NCBI GenBank assembly: GCA_025924275.1
Contig: JAICEH010000064.1
Span: forward strand, 1 to 9,793
DNA from: Gemmatimonadales bacterium
GTDB taxonomy: Bacteria > Gemmatimonadota > Gemmatimonadetes > Gemmatimonadales > GWC2-71-9
Direction: 5' to 3'
Length of the DNA: 9,793 bases
Shown: one piece after another, positions 1 through 5,878 of the stretch
Layout: each line of letters starts with the position of its first letter
Numbering within the stretch: position 1 is the first letter of the stretch
Notes under the pieces: model-generated
The model's input: the letters and a program-made list of their open reading frames with translations, nothing else
What the model was told of the DNA's origin: nothing
Databases searched by the model: none
Translations under genes and position numbers: made by a program

Positions 1-785
1 CCGCCGGCGATCTTCATCGGCAGCGCCACCACGTAGGCCCCCGCCTCGGGCAGCCGGTCGAGCGACGCCAGGTTCTCGAAGGCCGGCACGTCCTCGCCCA
101 TCAGGATCACGTGGCTCTCGAACCCGGTCGAGGGCCCGGCGTCGATGCTCGGCGTGTCGAGCCCGGCCGCCGCGATGCGGCGCTCGCCCACCAGGAACCG
201 CGCCGCCGCCGGGTCGAGCCCGGGGAAATGCAGGTTCGCCGTGGCCGCCTGGCCGGTGTCCGCCGTGCCGAGGTAGCTGGCGCGGTCGGGCCAGCGCGCG
301 GCCCACCCGGTGCGGAGGAGCACGATGGCGCCGTCGGGGATCCGCCCGTGCGCCGCCTCCCACCGCTCGAGGTCCGCCACCGACACCAGGTAGTCGGCGT
401 TCGCCGCCGCCGAGTCCCGCACGTCCACCACGACGGCCGGCCCGATCAGGCTGGCGAGGGGCACCGCCTCGGTGGTGCGCTTCCCCTCCGCGAAGTGCAC
501 CGGCGCGTCGAGGTGGGTCCCACCGTGCTCCGCGGCGCGGAAATCGTTCGCCTCGTACCAGTGGCCCGCCGGCGTGGGCCCCGCGAACACCCGCTCCAGG
601 GTGAACCGGCGTGCCGTCGGCCAGTAGATGGTCTCCGCACCGAAGTCGTGGGTGAGGTCGACCCACTCCACGCCGCCACCGAAGACCTGTCGCGCCGCGT
701 CCGCGTTGGTGGGCGGGGCCGCCGGAGGCGCGCACGCCGCGAGCAGGCAGCTGGCCGCCAGGAGGCGGCCGGGGAGGATCTCCAT
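1..785 (-). CDS. Cyclase family (kynurenine formamidase-like) lipoprotein, C-terminus cut by window edge
   Basis: Translating leftward from the ATG at 785 gives 261 residues with no stop before the edge. The start opens a lipoprotein signal (MEILPGRLLAASCLLAAC, predicted lipid-bearing Cys18), followed by a Pro/Ala-rich linker. The mature part carries WVDLTHDF at 41-48 and the metal-binding signature HGGTHLDAPVH at 87-97, the hallmark of the cyclase family (PF04199), whose best known members are metal-dependent kynurenine formamidases. The frame is open throughout, and I checked the motif base by base. Family members are roughly this long, so probably only a few tens of residues are missing. 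Being an outer-face lipoprotein, it more likely hydrolyses an amide or ester in the periplasm than acts in cytoplasmic tryptophan breakdown; the substrate is unknown. No good ribosome site is visible before the ATG, but no alternative start lies nearby upstream in frame. Confidence 0.9.
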   Translation of the reverse strand, partial: MEILPGRLLAASCLLAACAPPAAPPTNADAARQVFGGGVEWVDLTHDFGAETIYWPTARRFTLERVFAGPTPAGHWYEANDFRAAEHGGTHLDAPVHFAEGKRTTEAVPLASLIGPAVVVDVRDSAAANADYLVSVADLERWEAAHGRIPDGAIVLLRTGWAARWPDRASYLGTADTGQAATANLHFPGLDPAAARFLVGERRIAAAGLDTPSIDAGPSTGFESHVILMGEDVPAFENLASLDRLPEAGAYVVALPMKIAG

Positions 786-889
786 GGGAGAAGTGTGCGG
801 AGCGGGAGTAGGGAGGGCAAGGCGGCTCGGCGGCTGGCTCGCCGGCCGGAGGGCCGATAGCTTCTCCGCTACCCCCGATCTTCGCTGCC

Positions 890-1087
890 ATGAAGCGCAC
901 CATCGCCTGGTCCCTCGCCCTCCTGGCCGCCCTCGCGGTGGCCGTGGTGCTCGCGAAGGCCGGCCTCCGCCGGGAGGGCGTGCAGCGGCAGCACGTCCTC
1001 AAGGGCGACCGGTTCGAGGATCTCGACTACTATGCGATCCTCCGCCAGGAGGCGGCCCCGGGCGGAGCGTCGCGCGGCAGCGGCTGA
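890..1087 (+). CDS. Small single-helix membrane protein, unknown function
   Basis: This gene encodes 65 residues starting MKRTIAW. One hydrophobic helix (about residues 4-23) is followed by a basic stretch and a hydrophilic tail with the acidic/aromatic patch DRFEDLDYY. Nearly every codon ends in G or C, as in the flanking genes, which supports real coding despite the small size. I recognise no family. The helix has no signal peptidase site that I trust, so the protein is probably anchored with a short tail of about 40 residues. It begins 104 bp from the divergent cyclase gene and ends 28 bp before DoxX, so it looks like the first gene of the operon. No Shine-Dalgarno is visible before the ATG. 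It may be a DoxX accessory, but only position supports that. Confidence 0.55.
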   Translation: MKRTIAWSLALLAALAVAVVLAKAGLRREGVQRQHVLKGDRFEDLDYYAILRQEAAPGGASRGSG

Positions 1088-1104
1088 TCGACCCACCCAT
1101 CACC

Positions 1105-1111
1105 GGAGGGG
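1105..1111 (+). promoter_or_regulatory. Ribosome binding site deciding the DoxX start
   Basis: GGAGGGG lies four bases before the ATG at 1116. It fixes this ATG as the start over an in-frame ATG at 1032, which would add 28 Arg/Ala-rich residues absent from DoxX proteins and overlap the preceding gene. Confidence 0.75.
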
Positions 1112-1115
1112 TTCC

Positions 1116-1652
1116 ATGCAGGCTCACGACCTGGCCTCCACCCCGTTCCTCGACCTCGGCTTCCTCGTCGCCCGGGTGCTGATCGGGCTCCTGATCGCGG
1201 CCCACGGTTCCCAGAAACTCTTCGGCTGGTTCGGCGGCCCCGGCCTCCAGGGCACGGGTGCCTTCTTCGACCAGCTCGGCTTCCATCCCGGCCGGCTCTT
1301 CGCCCTGGCCGCCGGGCTGGGCGAGTTCACCAGCGGCGTCCTCATCGCCGCCGGCTTCCTCGGGCCCGTGGGGCCGGCGCTGATGCTCGCCGTGATGATC
1401 GTGGCCGCGATCAGCGTCCACTGGCGGAACGGGCTCTTCGCCACCAACAACGGCATCGAGATGCCGCTGCTCTACGCGATCGCCGCGACCCGCTTCGCCC
1501 TCACCGGCCCCGGACGCCACTCGCTCGACGCGGCCCTCGGGCTCCGCTGGACCTGGACGCCGAGCGTCATCTGGATCGCGCTGGCGGTGGGGCTCGCCGG
1601 CGGCTGCCTGAGCCTCCTCATGCGACGCGCACCCGCGGCACCTGCCACCTGA
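1116..1652 (+). CDS. DoxX family membrane protein
   Basis: The product has 178 residues and four to five hydrophobic segments (about 13-31, 60-80, 84-101, 115-130 and 148-168). It shows the family signature: R20 and G24 in the first helix, then AHGSQKLFGWFGGPG at 29-43, HWRNGLF at 102-108 and EMPLLY at 115-120. DoxX/DoxD proteins sit in the cytoplasmic membrane. Known relatives are a thiosulfate:quinone oxidoreductase subunit (DoxD, Acidianus) and part of a membrane oxidoreductase complex with superoxide dismutase and a sulfurtransferase (DoxX, Mycobacterium tuberculosis). A redox role is therefore likely, but the electron donor is unknown. The next gene is an OsmC-type thiol peroxidase-like protein, 17 bp downstream, which fits thiol or peroxide stress. 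The strong ribosome site at 1105-1111 sets the start. Confidence 0.92.
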   Translation: MQAHDLASTPFLDLGFLVARVLIGLLIAAHGSQKLFGWFGGPGLQGTGAFFDQLGFHPGRLFALAAGLGEFTSGVLIAAGFLGPVGPALMLAVMIVAAISVHWRNGLFATNNGIEMPLLYAIAATRFALTGPGRHSLDAALGLRWTWTPSVIWIALAVGLAGGCLSLLMRRAPAAPAT

Positions 1653-1669
1653 TCCCCCAACGGGCCCGG

Positions 1670-2173
1670 ATGAATCCCACCGACCTCCGCGCCCTCCAGG
1701 CGCCGCTCAAGGAGCGGTACCGCGCCTCGCCCGACGCGGCGCGGGTGACCCTCCGCGCCGAGGGGCGGCTGGGCGAGGGTGTCTCCTGCAGCGTCGCCAC
1801 CGGCCGCGCCCTGGTCGAGGCCGGGCTCCACCCGGCCACCGGCGGCTCCGGCGCCCAGGCCTGCTCCGGCGACATGCTGCTCCAGGCCCTGGTGGCCTGC
1901 GCCGGGGTGACCCTCGGCGCCGTCGCGGCGTCGCTCGGCATCCCCATCCGCTCGGGCGAGGTGCGGGCGGAGGGCGACCTCGACTTCCGCGGCACGCTCG
2001 GCGTGTCGAAGGAAGCGCCCGTCGGGTTCCGCGAGATCCGGCTGGAGTTCGTCCTCGACGCTCCGGCCGACCCGGACCAGCTGACCAGGCTGCTGCAGCT
2101 GACCGAGCGCTACTGCGTGGTGCTCCAGACCCTGCGCGGCGGCCCCGCGGTGACGACTCACCTCCGGACCTGA
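1670..2173 (+). CDS. OsmC family protein (organic hydroperoxide reductase type)
   Basis: This 167-residue cytoplasmic protein has the OsmC/Ohr fold pattern. The two redox cysteines of the family fit C77 in LQALVACAGVTL (73-82) and C149 in ERYCVVLQTL (146-155). The first sits on the long central helix (about 68-90) and the second near the C-terminus, in the usual spacing. Further cysteines at 40 and 65 are probably not catalytic. Family members reduce organic hydroperoxides with a thiol cofactor, although some branches have no proven activity. The second site lacks the usual Cys-Pro pair (here Cys-Val), so substrate preference may differ. The gene follows DoxX by 17 bp, and its TGA shares a base with the next gene's ATG (TGATG at 2171-2175), which implies translational coupling. 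No convincing ribosome site precedes the ATG. Confidence 0.9.
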   Translation: MNPTDLRALQAPLKERYRASPDAARVTLRAEGRLGEGVSCSVATGRALVEAGLHPATGGSGAQACSGDMLLQALVACAGVTLGAVAASLGIPIRSGEVRAEGDLDFRGTLGVSKEAPVGFREIRLEFVLDAPADPDQLTRLLQLTERYCVVLQTLRGGPAVTTHLRT

Positions 2174-2649
2174 TGACCACCTCCGCTCCGTTCTCCATCC
2201 GGACCCTCGGCACGGGCGACGCGACGCTCCTCGAGGGGATGCTGACGATGTTCGGCGAGGCGTTCGGCGAGCCGGAGACCTATTCCGGCGCCCGCCCCCG
2301 GCCCGCCTACCTCGGCCGCCTGCTCGGCGATCCCCACTTCATCGCGCTCGCCGCGCTCGAGGCCGGGACCGTGGTGGGCGGCCTCGCCGCCTACGAGCTG
2401 CCCAAGTTCGAGCGGGAGCGGAGCGAGATCTACCTCTACGACCTGGCCGTGGCCGAGGCGCACCGGCGGCGGGGGATCGCCACGGCGCTGATCGAGGCGC
2501 TCCGGAGGATCGCGACCGCGCGCGGGGCCTGGGTCATCTTCGTCCAGGCCGATCCCGGCGACGATCCGGCCATCGCGCTCTACGCCGGGCTCGGCACCCG
2601 GGAGGACGTGCTGCACTTCGACATCGCCGTCCCGCCGGGGCAGGCCTGA
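2173..2649 (+). CDS. AAC(3)-I family aminoglycoside 3-N-acetyltransferase homologue (GNAT)
   Basis: The product has 158 residues and matches the gentamicin acetyltransferase AAC(3)-I family along its whole length as I recall that family. Matching blocks are YLGRLL (46-51), FIALAALEAG (56-65), VVGGLAAYELPKFE (67-80), RSEIYLYDLAV (83-93), the acetyl-CoA loop HRRRGIATALI (97-107), VQADPGDDPAIALY (124-137) and HFDI (148-151). The acidic VQADPGDDP segment belongs to the aminoglycoside-binding side in AAC(3)-I. The expected reaction is acetyl-CoA-dependent acetylation of the 3-amino group of gentamicin/sisomicin-type drugs in the cytoplasm. Whether this copy confers resistance cannot be told from sequence. 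No integron site, transposase or shift in base composition surrounds it, and it overlaps osmC by one base, so it looks like a resident gene rather than a recent arrival. The start is fixed by the TGATG overlap. Confidence 0.9.
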   Translation: MTTSAPFSIRTLGTGDATLLEGMLTMFGEAFGEPETYSGARPRPAYLGRLLGDPHFIALAALEAGTVVGGLAAYELPKFERERSEIYLYDLAVAEAHRRRGIATALIEALRRIATARGAWVIFVQADPGDDPAIALYAGLGTREDVLHFDIAVPPGQA

Positions 2650-2685
2650 CCGGGCGGCATCGGTCCCCCCGAACCAGCCGCATCC

Positions 2686-3294
2686 ATGGCGCCGACCATT
2701 CCGGATCCCGGGAAGATCAGGACCTTTCGCACCGGGAGGGCATTCGAAGCCTGGCTGGCCGCGAACTACGCCCGCGAGACCGAGCTGTGGCTCAGGATCT
2801 ACAAGAAGGACTCGGGGGTGCCGACGGTGACCCACGCGCAGGCGCTGGACGTGGCCCTCTGCTGGGGATGGATCGACGGGATCCGGAAGGGGCTCGACGA
2901 ACGTTCGTTCCTGCAGCGGTTCACGCCGCGCCGGGCGAGGAGCATCTGGAGCCAGGTGAACCGGGACCACGTCGCCCGGCTCGTCGCGGCCGGCCGGATG
3001 CGGCCGCCCGGCCAGCGGCAGGTGGACGCCGCGAAGGCGGATGGCCGCTGGGCGGCGGCGTACGCCCCGATCCGGAGCGCCACCCCCGACACCATCCCCC
3101 TCGACCTGCATGCGGCCATCGAGGCGAACCCGCGGGCGCGCAGGACCTTCCGGACGCTCGGGCGGCAGAACCTCTTCGCGCTCGCCTTCCGCACCAACAA
3201 CATGAGGACGCCGGCCGGGCGCGCCCGGAAGATCGCGGCGCTGGTGGCGATGCTGGCGCGAGGGGAGACCATCCTGCCAGAGAAGGGGCGCTAG
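2686..3294 (+). CDS. YdeI/OmpD-associated family protein
   Basis: The product has 202 residues, cytoplasmic by appearance, with no signal or membrane segment. The family core is plain: ELWLRIYKK (33-41), a segment around 47-66 containing the conserved ALDVALCWGWIDG, then SFLQRFTPRR (74-83) and SIWSQVNRDH (86-95), with the family's C-terminal helical tail containing TPAGRARKIAALVAML. Families of this type are widespread and named after Salmonella YdeI, which is linked to OmpD and antimicrobial-peptide resistance. The biochemical activity is unknown, so no reaction should be assumed. It lies 36 bp after the acetyltransferase on the same strand and is probably the last gene of the operon. Its TAG stop overlaps the stop of the convergent gene (CTAG at 3291-3294). 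No clear ribosome site is seen. Confidence 0.88.
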   Translation: MAPTIPDPGKIRTFRTGRAFEAWLAANYARETELWLRIYKKDSGVPTVTHAQALDVALCWGWIDGIRKGLDERSFLQRFTPRRARSIWSQVNRDHVARLVAAGRMRPPGQRQVDAAKADGRWAAAYAPIRSATPDTIPLDLHAAIEANPRARRTFRTLGRQNLFALAFRTNNMRTPAGRARKIAALVAMLARGETILPEKGR

Positions 3295-3695
3295 GCCCGG
3301 GGTTCGCGGGACCGGGCCCACAGCCACTCGAGCCCGGCGCCGAAGAGCAGGAAGAGCCCGAGGAAGAGCGCCGCCGCCAGGGCCGGAGGGTCGTCGGCCG
3401 CCTCGAGCGCGCTCCGGGCGGAGGGCGGCGGCCAGGCGGCGAGCACGGCGAAGCACGCCGCACCGGTGGCCGGACCCGGCCACCGGGCCTCGGCACGGAC
3501 GCGACCCCGGACCGCGAAGAAGAGCAGGGCCACCGGCGCGCTGATCAGCAGGGCGAAGAGCACCACCTCGATCGAGCCGCCCCACGAGAAACTCCCGGGC
3601 AATCCGGCCGCGTGGGCGATGAGCCGCATCACGATCCGCGCCCCGACGCCGAGCGCGAGCCCCAGGGCGAGGGCCGCGACCACCCGACGCGCCAT
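3291..3695 (-). CDS. Small four-helix membrane protein, unknown function
   Basis: Starting from the ATG at 3695 the product has 134 residues and four likely membrane helices (about 3-26, 42-62, 74-90 and 104-124). Basic residues sit at the very N-terminus and in the loop RGRVRAEAR at 63-71. The pattern ARIVMRLIAHAAG followed by FSWGGSIEVVLF resembles unnamed bacterial membrane proteins, but I cannot assign a function. An upstream in-frame GTG at 3707 is possible, but the GGGGAG that overlaps it looks like the ribosome site for 3695, so I chose the shorter form. The gene is convergent with the YdeI-family gene, with overlapping stops. It lies 126 bp downstream of the DUF4153 gene on the same strand, with a kinase relic between them. 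Confidence 0.7.
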   Translation of the reverse strand: MARRVVAALALGLALGVGARIVMRLIAHAAGLPGSFSWGGSIEVVLFALLISAPVALLFFAVRGRVRAEARWPGPATGAACFAVLAAWPPPSARSALEAADDPPALAAALFLGLFLLFGAGLEWLWARSREPRA

Positions 3696-3699
3696 CGGT

Positions 3700-3705
3700 C
3701 TCCCC
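3700..3705 (-). promoter_or_regulatory. Ribosome binding site deciding the membrane-protein start
   Basis: On the minus strand GGGGAG lies four bases before the ATG at 3695. This is the same short spacing seen before DoxX and before the lipoprotein at 5879. It overlaps the alternative GTG start at 3707 and so argues against that start. Confidence 0.55.
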
Positions 3706-3718
3706 ACGCCGACGTGCC

Positions 3719-3808
3719 TCAGGCCCTGGGGGCGGAGGCCGGGCTGACGTCCCGGTGGATGATGCCGCGCCGGTGAGCCTGGCCGAGTGCGTCGGTCAAC
3801 GGGCGCCC
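3719..3808 (-). pseudogene. Relic of a Hanks-type Ser/Thr kinase catalytic loop
   Basis: Between two stop codons on the minus strand (TGA at 3811-3809 and TGA at 3721-3719) one frame reads GRP, then LTD, then ALGQAHRRGIIHRDVSP, then ASAPRA. The middle matches kinase subdomain VIb of PknB-like kinases (AL..AH..GIIHRD[IV]KPxN). The Asp of HRD is present (codon 3751-3749), but the following Lys is Ser and the Asn is replaced. No ATP-binding loop, DFG motif or other kinase part is visible on either side, and no start codon gives a sensible gene. About 60 bp of homology is too short for a functional protein but too specific to be chance. It is best read as a leftover of a deleted kinase gene. It lies immediately beyond the heptamer repeat that ends the DUF4153 gene, which may mark a deletion joint. 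Confidence 0.5.
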
Positions 3809-3821
3809 TCAGGCACCGCCG

Positions 3822-5657
3822 TCACCGCTCCCCGTTCCCCGTTCCCTGTTCCCTGTTCCCCGTTCCCCGCTTCACCAGCACCTCCCCCTCGAACTGCTGC
3901 GCCCGCCAGCTCCCGGCGGAGTCCCGGATCCCCAGCTGCCGGATGTGGACCATCGCCCCGCCGTCCGGCGCCAGCACCCGGAGCAGCGAGTCCGGCGGGT
4001 TCCCCTGCGGCGTCCGCAGGCGCCACGCGGCCAGCGAGTCGAGCGCGGCGCCGAGCGGCACCGCGGTCACCATCGCCCCGCCGCGCCGCACCTCGATCCC
4101 CCGCTGGTCGAGGCTCAGGCCCGCCGCCAGGGTGTCGCCGCCGGGCCAGACGGTGTCGCTCGGCGCCCGCTGCCGGAGCGGCACCAGCCAGTCGTAGCCC
4201 GTCACGTCCACCGCTCCCTCGGGGCCGCGGTTGGCCCAGAGCCACTGGGGCCGGTCTCCCACGGGGAAGCTCTCGAGCCCGAGGGCCGCGAGGACGGGCT
4301 GGACGTGCGCGCCGGCATGGCGGACCGTGTCCGCGGGCAGGTCGCCCACCGCCAGGTCCCGCGCGCCGAGCCACTCCACCATCGGGCGCCCGCCGTGGGT
4401 CTCGACCAGGTAGCGGACCACGTTGGATGCCTCGCCGCCCAGGCGGACGTCGGCGCCGGCGGGCACCTTCGTGATCCGGCCGCCCTCCAGCGCGCCGAGC
4501 GAGTCGAGCAGGACCTCGAGCCGGCCCAGCTGGCTCCGCTGGGACATCCGGTAGGCGCCCCACGGCCCGAGGAAGGTGACCGCCGCCAGCACGGCGAGCG
4601 AGGCCGGGATGAAGAAGAGCCCGCGTTGCCGGCGCCACGTGAACGCCGCCGCGGTCACGAAGAGCCAGATGGTGAGCACCGCCAGGAAGTAGCGCCGCTC
4701 GGTGATGCCGTACTGGTCGATCCGCTTCCAGACCGCGAGCGCCAGCATCACCGCGGCGGGGAGCACCGCGGGCCAGAACCAGCGCTCGAAGAGCGCCGCC
4801 CCCGGCGCCTCGTGCCGGGTGGCCGGCGGGCCGGAGAGGAGGAGCGTCAGGATCCCCACCGCCGCGGCGCCCGACACCAGCCAGCCGATCCAGCCGCTGG
4901 GCCACTGGCTCGTCGTCACCACCTTGACGAAGTAGGCGGTGAGGATGAGGAGGTAGAGCGTGGTGAGCGGCACCAGCACGAATCGGGCGAAGGCGCGGAG
5001 GCCGCCGGGCCAGGCATTGTCGGCCTCGAGCGCCTCGACGTCCCGGGGGACGCCGGCCAGGAAGAAGAGCGGATGGAAGAGGAGCGCCATCAGCACCCAG
5101 AGCCGGGCGTAGGTCCGCTCGGGAATGTCCATCCCGAAGAGCTGGTCCAGCGCCACCAGCGCGAGCGCCAGGCCGAAGAAGAGCGCCGCCGCGTAGATGC
5201 CGCCGAGGAGGAAGCGCTCGAAGATCCGCCGGTTGAACTGCCAGAAGGCGTTGGGCTCGCGGCGGCCGAGGAAGGGGAGGCAGGCCACCAGCAGGTGGAA
5301 CAGGATGGCGAGCTGGGCGAAGCGGGTGGCCCGGATCGTGTCGGTCCAGCCCGCGAAGCCGATCCAGTAGAGCGGAATGACGAGGGCCGCGATGGCGATT
5401 CCCCCGAGCCGGCCGGCCGCCGAGCCGCCGAGCCGCCGCTCCAGCCCCACCGTCCCCGCCACGCCGAGCGGCAGGGCCAGCAGCGACGCGAGCAGCAGGC
5501 GGATCGCCGGCTCCTCGGACGTGCCCGGGGTGTCGGCGATCAGCTGGAACGCCGCCACGGTGGCGAGCACCGCCGCGAGCACCGGGGCGGGGAAGCGCAG
5601 CACCGCGTCCCGGGTGCCCGCGGCGATCTGGTCGATGGAGGGGAGGCGCAGTCGCAT
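3822..5657 (-). CDS. DUF4153 domain membrane protein with periplasmic-type C-terminal region
   Basis: The product has 611 residues starting MRLRLPSIDQ. About eleven hydrophobic segments span residues 22-363, followed by a hydrophilic region of roughly 230 residues with no further helices. The membrane half carries the DUF4153 pattern: NAFWQFNRRIF around 136-146, a helix-rich core, and the strongly conserved YGITERRYF at 316-324. The family's function is not established. The soluble tail includes HGGRPMVEWLGARDL near 421 and GYDWLVPLR further on. The last 14 residues (GTGNREQGTGNGER) are encoded by a 7-bp tandem repeat and are probably not part of the fold. The ATG at 5657 is preferred over an in-frame ATG at 5855, because the extra 66 residues are Pro/Arg-rich and would cover the divergent promoter region. 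No Shine-Dalgarno is visible; the leader is pyrimidine-rich. Confidence 0.85.
   Translation of the reverse strand: MRLRLPSIDQIAAGTRDAVLRFPAPVLAAVLATVAAFQLIADTPGTSEEPAIRLLLASLLALPLGVAGTVGLERRLGGSAAGRLGGIAIAALVIPLYWIGFAGWTDTIRATRFAQLAILFHLLVACLPFLGRREPNAFWQFNRRIFERFLLGGIYAAALFFGLALALVALDQLFGMDIPERTYARLWVLMALLFHPLFFLAGVPRDVEALEADNAWPGGLRAFARFVLVPLTTLYLLILTAYFVKVVTTSQWPSGWIGWLVSGAAAVGILTLLLSGPPATRHEAPGAALFERWFWPAVLPAAVMLALAVWKRIDQYGITERRYFLAVLTIWLFVTAAAFTWRRQRGLFFIPASLAVLAAVTFLGPWGAYRMSQRSQLGRLEVLLDSLGALEGGRITKVPAGADVRLGGEASNVVRYLVETHGGRPMVEWLGARDLAVGDLPADTVRHAGAHVQPVLAALGLESFPVGDRPQWLWANRGPEGAVDVTGYDWLVPLRQRAPSDTVWPGGDTLAAGLSLDQRGIEVRRGGAMVTAVPLGAALDSLAAWRLRTPQGNPPDSLLRVLAPDGGAMVHIRQLGIRDSAGSWRAQQFEGEVLVKRGTGNREQGTGNGER
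3827..3868. repeat. Heptanucleotide tandem repeat, six units, inside the 3' end of the DUF4153 gene
   Basis: Six adjacent 7-bp units read on the plus strand GCTCCCC, GTTCCCC, GTTCCCT, GTTCCCT, GTTCCCC and GTTCCCC. Five fit GTTCCCY exactly. Seven is not a multiple of three, so each gain or loss of a unit shifts the frame of the gene's last codons. The stop at 3824-3822 follows the first unit at once. Confidence 0.9.
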
Positions 5658-5674
5658 GGGCCGGGCGGAATGAG

Positions 5675-5695
5675 GGGAGCCGGGAGCCGGGAGCG
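5675..5695. repeat. Heptanucleotide repeat GGGAGCC, three units, before the DUF4153 start
   Basis: Two perfect units and one with a last-base change (GGGAGCG) run head to tail, ending 18 bp before the ATG at 5657 on the transcribed side. The unit length and the GGGA core resemble the repeat at the other end of the same gene (GGGAACR on the minus strand), but here they lie on the plus strand. Confidence 0.8.
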
Positions 5696-5742
5696 GTACC
5701 AACTTGGGGTCCGGCCGGTGCGGCGTCCACCCACCGCCCGCC

Positions 5743-5771
5743 TTCCGGCCCTGCCGAGGTGCAGGTACACT
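5743..5771 (+). promoter_or_regulatory. Candidate promoter for the lipoprotein-deacylase operon
   Basis: TACACT at 5766-5771 fits the key bases of a sigma-70 type -10 box (TAxAxT). TTCCGG at 5743-5748 sits 17 bp upstream but is a poor -35 box. This is one of the few A/T-containing hexamers in the region and it faces the lipoprotein gene about 108 bp downstream. The call rests on pattern only. Confidence 0.3.
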
Positions 5772-5868
5772 AGGGTCCCAGGACGCTCGAGACTGGCCGG
5801 CTGGCCCTGGTGCCGTGCGATCCCGCGCACCGGGGCGCCTGGCCGCCGTTCCCACCAGCTCGCATCCC

Positions 5869-5874
5869 GGAGGG
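5869..5874 (+). promoter_or_regulatory. Ribosome binding site for the lipoprotein GTG start
   Basis: GGAGGG lies four bases before GTG at 5879. It supports that GTG over the in-frame ATG at 5810, which would add 23 residues before the lipoprotein signal. Confidence 0.65.
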
Positions 5875-5878
5875 CGCC

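Larger units (their letters stand above)
5658..5878. other. Divergent intergenic control region
   Basis: These 221 bp separate the DUF4153 gene (leftward) and the lipoprotein gene (rightward) and must hold both promoters. I see a three-unit GGGAGCC repeat at 5675-5695, a KpnI-like palindrome GGTACC at 5695-5700 and a candidate rightward promoter ending near 5771. Both long open frames crossing it translate to Pro/Arg-rich sequence without family features, so I see no gene here. Confidence 0.6.

Noticed and set aside
2158..3585. 475-codon minus-strand open frame opposite the acetyltransferase and YdeI-family genes
   Set aside because: No recognisable motif, and it covers two well-supported plus-strand genes; a GC-rich shadow frame.
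3801..3820. Possible terminator after the DUF4153 gene
   Set aside because: Only a short GGGCGCCC palindrome with no loop, extended stem or T-run is present.
5658..5855. 66-residue N-terminal extension of the DUF4153 protein
   Set aside because: The sequence is Pro/Arg-rich with no membrane segment and would fill the divergent promoter region; the ATG at 5657 precedes a normal membrane-protein start.
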